Positions 46,165-55,067 of a stretch of 64,000 bases of DNA are shown piece after piece. The stretch is taken from NCBI GenBank assembly GCA_030840805.1, contig JAVEDU010000081.1, positions 233,880-297,879 of the forward strand, read 5' to 3'. The translations under genes were made by a program, and so were the position numbers. The stretch is from Actinomycetota bacterium (lineage in GTDB: Bacteria > Actinomycetota > Actinomycetes > Mycobacteriales > HKI-0501). Every line of letters starts with the position of its first letter. The first letter of the stretch is position 1. The notes beneath the pieces are model-generated. The model was not told where the DNA came from. It ran no database searches and worked only from the letters and a program-made list of their open reading frames with translations.

Positions 46165-46309
46165 GTGACTCCTCGGTTCGTAGAGCCGGTCGATCCGTCG
46201 CCCGGACACCGGCTGTGGTTCCCAGGGGCGTTGATGCCCGGGGCAGGAGTGCGGACAGGGTGATCTTGCAGAAACGCATTCTGCGGACGGAGCCCGGCGC
46301 CACAACGCG

Positions 46310-47989
46310 TTACCGCGCCGCAGGTGGCGTCAGCCCCGGCGGGAGCCCATACATCCGGTCCTGGACGACGTCGACTACCGCGGGCCGGTCCTGCGCCAGC
46401 GCCTGCTCCACGGCGGGCGCGAGCTCGTCGTCTTTCTCCACGCGCACCCCGAAGCCGCCGAGGGAGCGGGCGAACCCGGCGAAGTCCGGGTTGCCGTAGA
46501 AGACGCCGAGGTAGCGGCCTTCGTGCGCGAAGCGCTGTCGGTCGCGGGTGTTGCCGTACGAGTAGTTGTTCATCACCAGGTTGACCAGCGGGATGTCCTC
46601 TCGGACGCAGGTTTCGAGGTCCTGGGCGACCATCCAGAAGCTGCCGTCGCCGCTGACCGTCACCACGCGCCGGTCCGGCCGGGCCAGCGCGACGCCCATC
46701 GCCGCCGGCAGTCCCCAGCCCATGGCCCCGCCGGCGGAGGCGTAGAGGCTGCGCGGCCGGGTGAGCCGCAGGTGCCGGTGGGTCCACGGGGCGAAGCTGG
46801 GCGCGTCCTGGAGCAGGAGGAGCCCGTCGCGGTCGGCAAGCTGCTGGAGCACCCGGACGGCGCTGCTGCTGCTCACCCCGGAGCCGGGGTCGTCGACGGC
46901 GAGCTCGTCCGACTCGAGCGAGGAGACCCGGTCGAACTCGGCGCGCATCCGGCTCCGGTGCTCCCATCGCGCGTCCCCCTCCGGCACCTCCGGCACGCGC
47001 GCCAGCAGGGCCTCGGCGGCGAGCGCGGCGTCGGAGACGACCCCCACCTCGGGCAGGTACACGCGGCCGAGCTCTCCGGGGTCCACGTCGACGTGCACCA
47101 GCCGGACGCCGGGCGGCAGCAGGGTCCAGCGCTTCGTGGTGAACTCCGAGAAACGGCATCCGATCGCGAGCAGCGCATCGGCGTCGCGTACCGCCCGCTC
47201 GGTCACCTCGTGCGCACCGTAGCCGAGGGCGCCCAGCCAGGCCGGGTGGTCGTGCGGTACGAGGCTCTGCCGCATCCAGGTCGTCAGGAGCGGGGCGGCC
47301 ATCCGGTCGGCGAGCCGCAGGTACTTGTCCGGGTCGCCGGTCGCCCCGCCACCCAGCAGCACGACGGGACGCCGGGCGCCGGCCAGCACCGTGGCGGCCT
47401 CCCCGACCGCGGCGGAGGCCGGACCGGGCGGGTGCCCGCGCCACCGGCGGGCCGGCGTCACACCGTCCGGGGCCGGGGCCTGGAGCACGTCGAGCGGCAG
47501 GGAGACGACGACCGGCCCGGGCCGCCCGTCGACCGCCGTCCGCACCGCCCGTTGCAGCAGTTCCGGGATGCGTGCCACCTGGTGGATCTCGACCGCCCAC
47601 TTGGTCATCGGCCGGAACGTGGCCAGCACGTCCATCTCCTCGAACGCCCGGCGCTCGGCGATGCCCGTGGGCACCTGCCCGACCAGGACCAGCAGCGGTA
47701 CCGACTCGTCGTACGCGTTCTGCACGGCGATCGCCAGATTGGCCGCGCCGGGGCCGCGCGAGACCAGCGCCACCCCGGGCGCCGAGCCGGCCCGGGACAG
47801 GCCGTCGGCGAGGAACCCGGCGACCTGCTCGTGCCGGGTGACCACGTACCGGATGCGGCTCTGCCGGGCGAGGCCGTCGATGACGTCCATGACCGTCGTC
47901 CCGGGGACACCGGTGACCACCTCGACCCCCTCGGCGAGGAGGCACTCCACCACGAGATCGGCACCGGTACGGGCGGGGGGCGGGGTCAT
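46310..47989 (-). CDS. ThDP-dependent lyase/decarboxylase (acetolactate synthase-like)
   Basis: 559 residues from ATG 47989 (AGGAGGCCC upstream). The PYR domain has VTGVPGTTVMDVIDGLARQS and the catalytic Glu in TRHEQVAGFLADGLSRA; the middle domain has VVLLGGGATGDPDKYLRLAD; the PP domain has VSGDGSFWMVAQDLETC and NYSYGN, the ThDP-Mg motif. It groups with acetolactate-synthase-like enzymes, benzoylformate decarboxylases and aldehyde lyases. In this cluster a 2-oxo-acid decarboxylase or C-C lyase feeding the aldehyde dehydrogenase at 49572 is plausible (inference). Confidence 0.88.
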   Translation of the reverse strand: MTPPPARTGADLVVECLLAEGVEVVTGVPGTTVMDVIDGLARQSRIRYVVTRHEQVAGFLADGLSRAGSAPGVALVSRGPGAANLAIAVQNAYDESVPLLVLVGQVPTGIAERRAFEEMDVLATFRPMTKWAVEIHQVARIPELLQRAVRTAVDGRPGPVVVSLPLDVLQAPAPDGVTPARRWRGHPPGPASAAVGEAATVLAGARRPVVLLGGGATGDPDKYLRLADRMAAPLLTTWMRQSLVPHDHPAWLGALGYGAHEVTERAVRDADALLAIGCRFSEFTTKRWTLLPPGVRLVHVDVDPGELGRVYLPEVGVVSDAALAAEALLARVPEVPEGDARWEHRSRMRAEFDRVSSLESDELAVDDPGSGVSSSSAVRVLQQLADRDGLLLLQDAPSFAPWTHRHLRLTRPRSLYASAGGAMGWGLPAAMGVALARPDRRVVTVSGDGSFWMVAQDLETCVREDIPLVNLVMNNYSYGNTRDRQRFAHEGRYLGVFYGNPDFAGFARSLGGFGVRVEKDDELAPAVEQALAQDRPAVVDVVQDRMYGLPPGLTPPAAR

Positions 47990-48052
47990 CGGGCCTCCTC
48001 GGCGGGGCGGTGGGCGCCACCTCCGGACCCGACTCGCCGCCAGAGATGACGC

Positions 48053-48097
48053 TTGACACCACAGGTATCTAGCAGAAACTATCTCTGCCCACCAGAA
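48053..48097 (+). promoter_or_regulatory. promoter with operator-like motif before the MatC-type carrier
   Basis: TTGACA (48053-48058), 17-base spacer, AAACTA (48076-48081), then TATCTCTGCCCACCAGAA (48080-48097). The last 18 bases match TACCTCTGCATTGCAGAA before the dioxygenase gene as TAYCTCTGC-N4-CAGAA. An additional half TATCTAGCAGAA lies at 48067-48078. The site is between divergent genes, so it may control both. A candidate IclR operator. Confidence 0.5.
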
Positions 48098-48167
48098 AGC
48101 GCGACCTGCTGGTGGGAGATCTGTGTCGCGGTGCTGCGCCACACCGACCTGATCCACGGGAGATACC

Positions 48168-49559
48168 GTGTCCATCCACGTCATCGGCGTCCTGGCGCTC
48201 GTGCTGGTGTTCGTCGTCGGCACGCTGCGCACGGTCAACATCGGCGCGCTGGCGCTGATCGCGACGATCCTGGTCGGCACCCTGGTGGTCGGCGAGTCCG
48301 CCGACGACGTGCTGGCGGCCTTCCCGCCCCAACTGTTCGTCCTGCTCGTCGGCGTCACGTACCTGTTCGGCCTGGCGGCCGTGAACGGCACGATCGAATG
48401 GGTCATCGACCGGGCCGTCGGCCTTCTGGGCGACCGGCCGGCCCTCGTGCCCTGGCTGATCTTCGTGTTCTCGGCGATCCCCACGATGGCCGGAGCGCTG
48501 GGACCGGCGGGCGTCGCCATGCTCGCCCCGCTGTGCCTGCAACTCGGCGAGCGCTACGGCCTCGACCGCCGCATGTCGGCGCTCATGGTCATGCACGGCT
48601 CCTGCTTCGGGAACTTCTCGCCGCTGAACGGGCTGGCGATCATCGTCCGGCAGTCGGCCGCCGCCAACGGCCTGGAGGTCTCCTCCGCGGCGCTGTTCTT
48701 CGGCAACGCCGCGTACAACGCCGGGCTGGCCGTCCTGATCTACCTGCTCTTCGGTGGGAGGGCGCTGCTGCGCGAGCGCCGCCGGCGGTCCGCGCGTACC
48801 CGCGTGCCGGCCGCGGGGCGGGACACCGGACCCGGGGTCGAGGATCTGGTGGCCGCCGGTGTGGGCGGCAGTGACGTGCCCGTCGGCGCGGGCACCGGCT
48901 CCGGGGGAGTGGCCGTCGGCACCGCCGGGGCGGTTGCGGTGGACGCCCCGGCGAGGCTCCGGCTGCGGGCGGACCAGGGGATCACCCTCGCCGTGCTGCT
49001 CGCCGTCGGTGTCGGGGCGCTCGTCTTCGACCTCGAGATCGGCTTCCTGGCCCTCACCGCCGCGGTCCTGCTGCACTTGGCCTTCCCCGACCGGGTGGCC
49101 CTCGCCGACCGGCGGATCGTGTGGTCGGTGGTCCTGCTGATCTGCGGTGTCGTGACCTTCGTCGGCGCGCTGCAGCGCTACGGCACCATCGACGCCGTGG
49201 GCCACGGCATCGCCGGCCTCGGAGAGCCGCTGCTCACCGCATTCCTCATCTGCGTGGTCGGCGCGATCACGTCGGCCTTCGCCTCCAGCGCCGGCCTGCT
49301 CGGCGTCCTCATCCCGCTGGCCGTGCCGTTCATGCAACAGGGCGAGGTCGGCGTCACCGCCATGATCATCGCTCTGGCGATCTCGGCGACCGTCGTGGAC
49401 TCGACGCCGTTCTCGTCGGTCGGCGCCCTGACGTTGGCCAACGCCGCGGAGGAGGACCGCCAGCCGCTGTACCGCACGATGCTCGCCTGGGGCATGTCCA
49501 TGGCGGTGACGGCGCCGGTGCTCACCTGGCTGCTGTTCGTCCTCCCGTCCGCCTCCTGA
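48168..49559 (+). CDS. MatC/SLC13-type dicarboxylate carrier
   Basis: 463 residues with about ten membrane segments in two halves split by a polar loop of 75 residues (about 200-275). The N-terminal half matches MatC N-terminal domains: VLALVLVFVVGTLRTVNIGA, FPPQLFVLLVGVTYLFGLAA, VFSAIPTMAGALGPAGVAML and MHGSCFGNFSPLNGLAIIVR. The second half has FASSAGLLGVLIPLAVPFMQ and DSTPFSSVGALTLANAAEED. A secondary carrier for malonate or other (aromatic) carboxylates. First gene of the catabolic operon; the aldehyde dehydrogenase follows after 12 bases. Confidence 0.88.
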   Translation: MSIHVIGVLALVLVFVVGTLRTVNIGALALIATILVGTLVVGESADDVLAAFPPQLFVLLVGVTYLFGLAAVNGTIEWVIDRAVGLLGDRPALVPWLIFVFSAIPTMAGALGPAGVAMLAPLCLQLGERYGLDRRMSALMVMHGSCFGNFSPLNGLAIIVRQSAAANGLEVSSAALFFGNAAYNAGLAVLIYLLFGGRALLRERRRRSARTRVPAAGRDTGPGVEDLVAAGVGGSDVPVGAGTGSGGVAVGTAGAVAVDAPARLRLRADQGITLAVLLAVGVGALVFDLEIGFLALTAAVLLHLAFPDRVALADRRIVWSVVLLICGVVTFVGALQRYGTIDAVGHGIAGLGEPLLTAFLICVVGAITSAFASSAGLLGVLIPLAVPFMQQGEVGVTAMIIALAISATVVDSTPFSSVGALTLANAAEEDRQPLYRTMLAWGMSMAVTAPVLTWLLFVLPSAS

Positions 49560-49571
49560 GGGGAGAGCCCC

Positions 49572-51032
49572 GTGACGCTGTCCGCCACCGCCGTCGTCGA
49601 GCGCCCGTGGGAGATACTCCTGGGCGGGCGCCCGCTGACCACCGCCTCCCGCTACGAGATCGAGGACCCGACCACCGGGGGGCGGCTGACCGACGTCCCC
49701 GACTCGTCACCGGAGGAGGTCGACCGCGTCGTCCGCGCCGCCGCGGAGGCGCAACGCCCGTGGGCGGCGCTGCCGCCGCGCGCCCGCGCCGCTCGGGTGC
49801 GGGAGTTCGCCACCCTGCTCACCGCGCACACCGAGGAACTCGCCACGCTCGATGCCGTCGACGCCGGTTTCCCGCTGCCGGCGATGCGGGCCGACGTCGC
49901 GGCGGCGGTCACGTTGCTGGAGATCATGGCGGACCACGCCCTCGGCCTGGGCGGGGCGACGTTTCCGCTGTCGGGCAATCTGCACTACACCCTGCGGGTC
50001 CCCTACGGCGTGGTCGGCCGCGTCGTCCCGTTCAACCACCCGCTGTTCTTCGCCGCCGGCAAGGTCGCCGCCCCGCTGGTGGCCGGGAACGCGGTCGTGC
50101 TGAAGGCGCCGGACCAGACACCGCTGTCGGCGCTGCGGATGGCCGAGCTGGCCGCCGAGGTGTTCGGGCCGGACCTGTGCGCCGTCGTCACCGGGCGGGG
50201 GGCCGTGACCGGGCAGGCGATGGTCCGCCATCCGCTGATCCGCCGCATCGGCTTCATCGGTGCGCCCGAGACCGGGCAGCTGGTCCAGCGGCAGGCCGCG
50301 GAGAGCGGGGTCAAGCACGTCACCCTCGAGCTGGGCGGGAAGAACGCCCTGATCGTGCTGCCCGACGCCGACCTGGCGCGGGCCGCCGACAGTGCCGTGG
50401 CCGGCATGAACTTCACCCTCACCGCCGGGCAGTCCTGCGGTTCCACCAGCCGCCTGCTGCTGCACGAGGCGATCGCCGACGACGTGCTCGGCTCGGTCGT
50501 GGAGCAGGTACGGGCCATCCGGGTCGGCCACCCGCTGGAGGACGGCACCCAGATGGGCCCGCTCATCGACCGGCGGCAGTACGAGAAGTCGATCGGGGCC
50601 GTCGAGGCGGCCACGGCCGGCGGGGCCCGGGTGCTCACCGGCGGCGGCCGGCCGGACACCGTGGGGGACGAGGGCTGGTATGTCGCCCCCACGGTCCTCG
50701 GGCCCATGGCGCCGGACAACCCGGCCGCCGTCGCGGAGATCTTCGGGCCCGTCCTGTCCGTCCTGACCTTCCGCGACGAGACGGAGGCCGTGGCGATCGC
50801 CAACGGGAGCCGCTACGGGCTCACCGCCGCCGTGTGGACCGGCGACGTCACCCGCGCTCACCGCATGGCCGCGCAGCTGGACGCGGGCTACGTATGGGTC
50901 AACGGCAGCTCGCGGCACTACTGGGGGCTGCCGTTCGGCGGTGTCAAGGTCTCGGGCGTGGGCCGCGAGGAGTCGCTGGACGAGCTCCTCGGCTACACGG
51001 AGACGAAGGCGGTCACCGTGGTCCTCGAGTGA
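49572..51032 (+). CDS. aldehyde dehydrogenase
   Basis: 486 residues from GTG 49572 behind GAGGGGAGAG. NAD(P)-dependent ALDH motifs: [20 protein letters not shown], catalytic Glu in [20 protein letters not shown], catalytic Cys in [37 protein letters not shown] and [20 protein letters not shown]. It oxidises an aldehyde to the acid; in context perhaps an aromatic aldehyde made by the ThDP enzyme, so that the acid becomes the dioxygenase substrate (inference). Confidence 0.93.
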   Translation: MTLSATAVVERPWEILLGGRPLTTASRYEIEDPTTGGRLTDVPDSSPEEVDRVVRAAAEAQRPWAALPPRARAARVREFATLLTAHTEELATLDAVDAGFPLPAMRADVAAAVTLLEIMADHALGLGGATFPLSGNLHYTLRVPYGVVGRVVPFNHPLFFAAGKVAAPLVAGNAVVLKAPDQTPLSALRMAELAAEVFGPDLCAVVTGRGAVTGQAMVRHPLIRRIGFIGAPETGQLVQRQAAESGVKHVTLELGGKNALIVLPDADLARAADSAVAGMNFTLTAGQSCGSTSRLLLHEAIADDVLGSVVEQVRAIRVGHPLEDGTQMGPLIDRRQYEKSIGAVEAATAGGARVLTGGGRPDTVGDEGWYVAPTVLGPMAPDNPAAVAEIFGPVLSVLTFRDETEAVAIANGSRYGLTAAVWTGDVTRAHRMAAQLDAGYVWVNGSSRHYWGLPFGGVKVSGVGREESLDELLGYTETKAVTVVLE

Positions 51033-51033
51033 C

Positions 51034-51090
51034 TTGACGCGACCCGGGCCATGGTTTCTACTGGCCAGACAATACCTCTGCATTGCAGAA
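51034..51090 (+). promoter_or_regulatory. promoter and operator-like motif before the dioxygenase operon
   Basis: TTGACG (51034-51039), 17-base spacer, TCTACT (51057-51062), then TACCTCTGCATTGCAGAA (51073-51090), which contains the palindrome TCTGCATTGCAGA. The same TAYCTCTGC-N4-CAGAA motif occurs at 48080-48097. The dioxygenase ATG follows 13 bases later. Confidence 0.55.
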
Positions 51091-51103
51091 GGGCGGGCAC
51101 TGA

Positions 51104-52495
51104 ATGGCCGATCAGTCCGGCGTCCTGGCCGACGTGCGGCGCGGCATGATTCCGGCGCACATCTACAACGACCGGGAGCTGTTCGAGCTGGAGAAGCAGC
51201 GCGTCTTCGGTCGCGCGTGGGTCTTCGTCGCCCACGAGTCGGAGATCCCCCAACCCGGCGACTACGTGGTCCGCCGCGTGCTGCAGGACTCCTTCATCGT
51301 CGCCCGCGACGAGAAGGGGGTCGTCCGCGCGCACTTCAACATGTGCCTGCACCGGGGGATGCAGGTGTGCCGCGCCGAGATGGGCAACGCCTCGCACTTC
51401 CGCTGCCCGTACCACGGCTGGTCGTACCGCAACGACGGGCGGCTCGTGGGGCTGCCCTTCCACCAGGAGGCCTACGGCGGTGAGGCCGGATTCCGGCGCA
51501 AGGGCCGGCGGTTGCTGCCCGCCCCGAACCTGGCGAGCTACAACGGCCTGGTCTTCCTCTCGATGGACCCGGACGCCGAGCCGCTGGAGGAGTTCCTCGG
51601 CGACTTCCGGTTCTACCTCGACTACTACACCAGGCAGAGCCCCACGGGCATCGAGCTGCGCGGACCGCAGCGGTGGCGGGTCAAGGCCAACTGGAAGATC
51701 GGCGCCGAGAACTTCGCCGGGGACATGTACCACACCCCCCAGACCCACATCTCCGTCGTGGAGATCGGCCTGTTCCGCGAACCGAAGGCGCAGAAGCGCA
51801 AGGACGGCTGCACCTACTGGGCCGGCAACGGTGGTGGGACGACGTACAAGCTGCCCCCGGGGGATCTCGACGAGCGGTTCCGCTACGTCGGCTATCCGCA
51901 GCAGATGGTCGACCGGATGAAGCAGATGTTCTCCGCGGACCAACTGCGGGTGGTGGGCGACGACGGCTTCATGATCAGCGCCGCCTCGGTGTATCCGAAC
52001 CTCTCGTTCGTGCACAACTGGCCGCGGGTGGCCGACTCCGACGACGTGCTGCCGTTCATCTCCCTCCGGCAGTGGCAGCCGATCAGCGAGGACGAGACCG
52101 AGGTCCTCTCCTGGTTCGCCGTGGACGCCGAGGCTCCCGAGGAGTTCAAGGCGCTGTCGTACAAGGCGTACCTGATGTGCTTCGGGTCGACCGGCATGTT
52201 CGAGCAGGACGACGTCGAGAACTGGGTGTCGCTGACCAGCACCGCGGCCGGTTCCATGGCCCGCCGGCTGCTGCTGAACAGCCGGATGGGCCTGCTCGAG
52301 GACGGCGCCGAGGTGGTCCCGGCACTCACCTGTGACCAGTTCCACGGGCCGGGCGTCGCGCACGCCGGGTACGGCGAGTACAACCAGCGGGAGCTGCTGA
52401 ACCGCTGGGCCGACGACCTCGAGCGACCGGCGAAGCCGGCTCCCACGCTGGAGGTCGGCGTTGGCGAGCAGGCGCGCGTGGGGTCGCCGGCATGA
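51104..52495 (+). CDS. aromatic-ring-hydroxylating dioxygenase, large (alpha) subunit
   Basis: 463 residues. The Rieske centre is complete: C81-x-H83 (CLHRG), 17 residues, C101-x2-H104 (CPYHGW). The mononuclear iron site is D207-x2-H210-x4-H215 in AGDMYHTPQTHISV, with the bridging Asp present. The C-terminal catalytic domain is typical in length. It inserts O2 into an aromatic ring to give a cis-dihydrodiol. The beta-subunit start overlaps the stop (ATGA). No ferredoxin or reductase gene is nearby, so electrons must come from elsewhere. Confidence 0.95.
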   Translation: MADQSGVLADVRRGMIPAHIYNDRELFELEKQRVFGRAWVFVAHESEIPQPGDYVVRRVLQDSFIVARDEKGVVRAHFNMCLHRGMQVCRAEMGNASHFRCPYHGWSYRNDGRLVGLPFHQEAYGGEAGFRRKGRRLLPAPNLASYNGLVFLSMDPDAEPLEEFLGDFRFYLDYYTRQSPTGIELRGPQRWRVKANWKIGAENFAGDMYHTPQTHISVVEIGLFREPKAQKRKDGCTYWAGNGGGTTYKLPPGDLDERFRYVGYPQQMVDRMKQMFSADQLRVVGDDGFMISAASVYPNLSFVHNWPRVADSDDVLPFISLRQWQPISEDETEVLSWFAVDAEAPEEFKALSYKAYLMCFGSTGMFEQDDVENWVSLTSTAAGSMARRLLLNSRMGLLEDGAEVVPALTCDQFHGPGVAHAGYGEYNQRELLNRWADDLERPAKPAPTLEVGVGEQARVGSPA

Positions 52496-53061
52496 GGGCC
52501 GTCCGCTCGCCCCTGGGCGCCCACGCCTCGCCCCTACTGCGTACCGGCCGCAGCCTCCCGTTCTGCGACGAGCGGCATCAGCGGGCCCACCAATGGCTGG
52601 TGGACGAGGCCTGGCTGCTGGACGCACAGGCCTATGAAGAGTGGCTGGACCTGTTGACCGAGGACATCCACTACCTGATGCCGGTCCGCGTGACCACCGC
52701 GCTGGGTGCCGGCTACGACACCTCGCCGGGTATGGCGCACTTCGACGAGGACAAGTACTCGCTGTCCCGTCGAGTTGCCCGTTTCCTCACCGAGCACGCG
52801 TGGACCGAGGACCCGCCCTCCCGGCTCCGGCACCACCTCGGCAACGTGCGGACATTCGCCACCGAGGAACCCGACCACCTCGTGGTCGACTCCGCCACCC
52901 TGCTGTACCGCAGCCGCGGGGATGTCCGGGAGGCCTCGGTGGTCTCCGCGGGGCGCGAGGACCTCCTGCGCCGCACGCCGCACGGCTGGAAGCTCGCCCG
53001 CCGCACGGTCATGGTCGACGACGCCGTGATCCGGATGCAGAACCTGGCGATTTTCCTGTGA
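52492..53061 (+). CDS. aromatic-ring-hydroxylating dioxygenase, small (beta) subunit
   Basis: 189 residues. SnoaL/NTF2-like beta subunit: HQWLVDEAWLLDAQAYEEWL, DLLTEDIHYLMPVRVTTALG, RLRHHLGNVRTFATEEPDHL, LLYRSRGDVREASVVSAGRE, and the C-terminal RTVMVDDAVIRMQNLAIFL. A structural partner of the alpha subunit, forming an alpha3beta3 oxygenase. Translationally coupled to alpha. Confidence 0.93.
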   Translation: MRAVRSPLGAHASPLLRTGRSLPFCDERHQRAHQWLVDEAWLLDAQAYEEWLDLLTEDIHYLMPVRVTTALGAGYDTSPGMAHFDEDKYSLSRRVARFLTEHAWTEDPPSRLRHHLGNVRTFATEEPDHLVVDSATLLYRSRGDVREASVVSAGREDLLRRTPHGWKLARRTVMVDDAVIRMQNLAIFL

Positions 53062-53089
53062 TCGTCCACGGACGAGGGGAGCGCCGCCC

Positions 53090-53404
53090 GTGACGCTGCG
53101 CTGGGAAGGCGAGGAGGAAGCCGCCGCCGAGGCATGCCGGGCGGCTGCCGAACGGGGTGAGCTGCTCGACCACGCGGTGGGGGAGCCGATCTGTCTCGGC
53201 AACGAGTTCGCGGAGGCCCGGGTCGTGCGGGTGGAGACCCGCAACGGTGCCCGCCTGCTCGTCGAGTCACCGAGGTCCGGCCGGTGGGTCGCCCTGTGCC
53301 CGCTCGAGCTCGAGGCGCTGACCTGGCAGAACACTGCGACCTTTTCCGCCATGGTCGGCAACCCGTTCGGGCCGCTGGTCCGCGAGGACGAGGAGGGGCC
53401 GTGA
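53090..53404 (+). CDS. 104-residue conserved-looking protein of the dioxygenase operon
   Basis: GTG start behind GAGGGGAG. The sequence is acidic at the start (WEGEEEAAAEACRAAAERGE) and then beta-rich (EFAEARVVRVETRNGARLLV, GRWVALCPLELEALTWQNTA). No catalytic motif or cofactor site is visible. Its stop overlaps the SDR start (GTGA), so it is expressed between the oxygenase and the diol dehydrogenase. Small proteins in this position are sometimes labelled dihydrodiol dehydrogenase, but it lacks a Rossmann fold; an accessory or assembly role is possible. Confidence 0.6.
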   Translation: MTLRWEGEEEAAAEACRAAAERGELLDHAVGEPICLGNEFAEARVVRVETRNGARLLVESPRSGRWVALCPLELEALTWQNTATFSAMVGNPFGPLVREDEEGP

Positions 53405-54204
53405 CCCGCTGGCTCGAGGGCCGGCGGGCGCTGGTCGTCGGGGCGGGATCTGGCATCGGCCGGGCGGTGGTCGACGTCTTCCTCGCCGAGGGCGCGCGGG
53501 TGGCGGTCCTGGAGCGGGACGTGGCCAAGAGCCGGGCCCTCGCCGCGGCGCTCCCGCAGGTCCCGGTCACCGTGGGCGACGCGGGAACCCGGACCGCGAA
53601 CGATGAGGCGGTGGCGTCAGCGGTCGCGGCGTTCGGCGGACTGGACGTGCTGGTCAGCTGCGTCGGGATCTTCGACTACTACCGCAGCATCCAGGACCTC
53701 GACGCGGACCTCATCGACGTGGCCTTCGACGAGATCTTCCACCCGAACGTCAGGTCCGTCCTGCACTCGGTCAAGGCGGCGCTGCCCCCGCTCCGGGAGT
53801 CCGGCCGTGGAGCGGTCGTGCTCACCGAGTCGACGTCGGCGTACTACCCGGGTCGCGGTGGCGTGCTCTACCTCGCCTCCAAGTTCGCCGTCCGTGGGCT
53901 CGTCACCGCGCTGGCCCACGACCTCGCGCCGGACGTACGGGTGAACGGGGTCGCTCCCGGCGGTGTCCTCGACACCGATCTGCGGGGGGTGCCGAGCCTG
54001 GGCCTCGCCGACCGCAGCCTGGGCTCCGCGCCCGGCCGGGCGGAGGACATGGCGGCCCGGGTGCCCCTGCAGGTCGCGCTGACCGCCGAGGACATGGCCT
54101 GGAGCTACGTCTTCCTGGCCGCGGAGCGGGCCCGCGGCATCACCGGCACCGCGGTGCACCCCGACGGCGGGGCCGGCGTGCACGCCCCCAGGAAAAGGTC
54201 CTGA
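53401..54204 (+). CDS. SDR oxidoreductase, probable cis-dihydrodiol dehydrogenase
   Basis: 267 residues from GTG 53401. Rossmann loop RRALVVGAGSGIGRAVVDVF, VSCVGIFDYY and active site Ser in LTESTSAYYPG with Tyr-x3-Lys (YLASK). In cis-diol dehydrogenases of the BphB type an F-D/Y-rich segment follows VSCVGIFDYYRS, as seen here. Coupled to the 104-residue gene and immediately after the oxygenase subunits, it is expected to re-aromatise the diol to a catechol-type product. Confidence 0.88.
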   Translation: MTRWLEGRRALVVGAGSGIGRAVVDVFLAEGARVAVLERDVAKSRALAAALPQVPVTVGDAGTRTANDEAVASAVAAFGGLDVLVSCVGIFDYYRSIQDLDADLIDVAFDEIFHPNVRSVLHSVKAALPPLRESGRGAVVLTESTSAYYPGRGGVLYLASKFAVRGLVTALAHDLAPDVRVNGVAPGGVLDTDLRGVPSLGLADRSLGSAPGRAEDMAARVPLQVALTAEDMAWSYVFLAAERARGITGTAVHPDGGAGVHAPRKRS

Positions 54205-54270
54205 TCGGAGCGGAGAAGCGGTCGTGCCATTTCTGAGCCGGGCCCGAGTGGCGACGACGGGGGAGCGGAC

Positions 54271-54999
54271 GTGACCAGAACCGGGAAGGACTTCGCGGAT
54301 CTGCGCCAGGGGATCGCCGATGCGTGCCGCGTCCTGGCCGCGCGCGGTCTGGCCGACGGGTACCTCGGGCACATCAGCCTCCGCGTCGACTCCGAGCGCC
54401 TCCTCGTCCGCTGCCGGGGCCCCCGGGAACGAGGACTGGCCTGGACGACGGCGGACGACGTCCACCTGGTCACCTTCGACGGGACGCCGGGCGCTGCGGG
54501 GGAGCTGGACGGGTGGCGCCCTCCCAACGAGCTGCCGCTGCACACCGAGGTGATGCGCCGGCACTCGGACTGGACGGCGGTCGTACACGCGCATCCGCCC
54601 GCCGTGGTCGCCGCGGACCTCGCCGGACTGGGGATCCGCCCGATCGTCGGCGCCTTTGACATGCCGGGCACCACGCTCGCGGCCGGCGGCGTGCCGGTCT
54701 ACCCGAGGGGTGTGCTGGTCCGGAACCGACGGCTGGCCGCCGAGATGGTGGACGCCATGGGGGAGCGGCCCGTCGTGCTGCTGCGCGGGCACGGGCTCAC
54801 CAGCGCCGGCCCCAGCGTGGCCGAGGCGGTCCTGCGGGCCCTCGCGGTGGACCGGATCGCCCGGCTGTCGCTCGCCGTCGTCTCGGCCGGCGGCCGGCTG
54901 CGGGACCTGCCCGAGGAGGACCTGGCCGAGCTGCCGGACCTGGGCGGCGGGTTCAACGTCGAGACGGCCTGGCGGCACGAGCTCGCCCGGCTGGGGTGA
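54271..54999 (+). CDS. class II aldolase/adducin-family protein, possible dihydroxy-aromatic decarboxylase
   Basis: 242 residues from GTG 54271. Zinc ligands are recognisable in NELPLHTEVMRRHSDWTAVV, HAHPPAVVAADLAG and RGHGLTSAGPSVAEAVLRAL. Known 3,4-dihydroxyphthalate decarboxylases (PhtC/PadC of Gram-positive phthalate pathways) belong to this family and directly follow the diol dehydrogenase, as here. A decarboxylase of the re-aromatised product is therefore the best guess; a true aldolase cannot be excluded. Confidence 0.8.
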   Translation: MTRTGKDFADLRQGIADACRVLAARGLADGYLGHISLRVDSERLLVRCRGPRERGLAWTTADDVHLVTFDGTPGAAGELDGWRPPNELPLHTEVMRRHSDWTAVVHAHPPAVVAADLAGLGIRPIVGAFDMPGTTLAAGGVPVYPRGVLVRNRRLAAEMVDAMGERPVVLLRGHGLTSAGPSVAEAVLRALAVDRIARLSLAVVSAGGRLRDLPEEDLAELPDLGGGFNVETAWRHELARLG

Positions 55000-55067
55000 T
55001 CACGTGCACTCTCCACACGAGGACACGAGCCGTCTTCTGCAGGACAGACAACCCGTACCCTCGGGGG

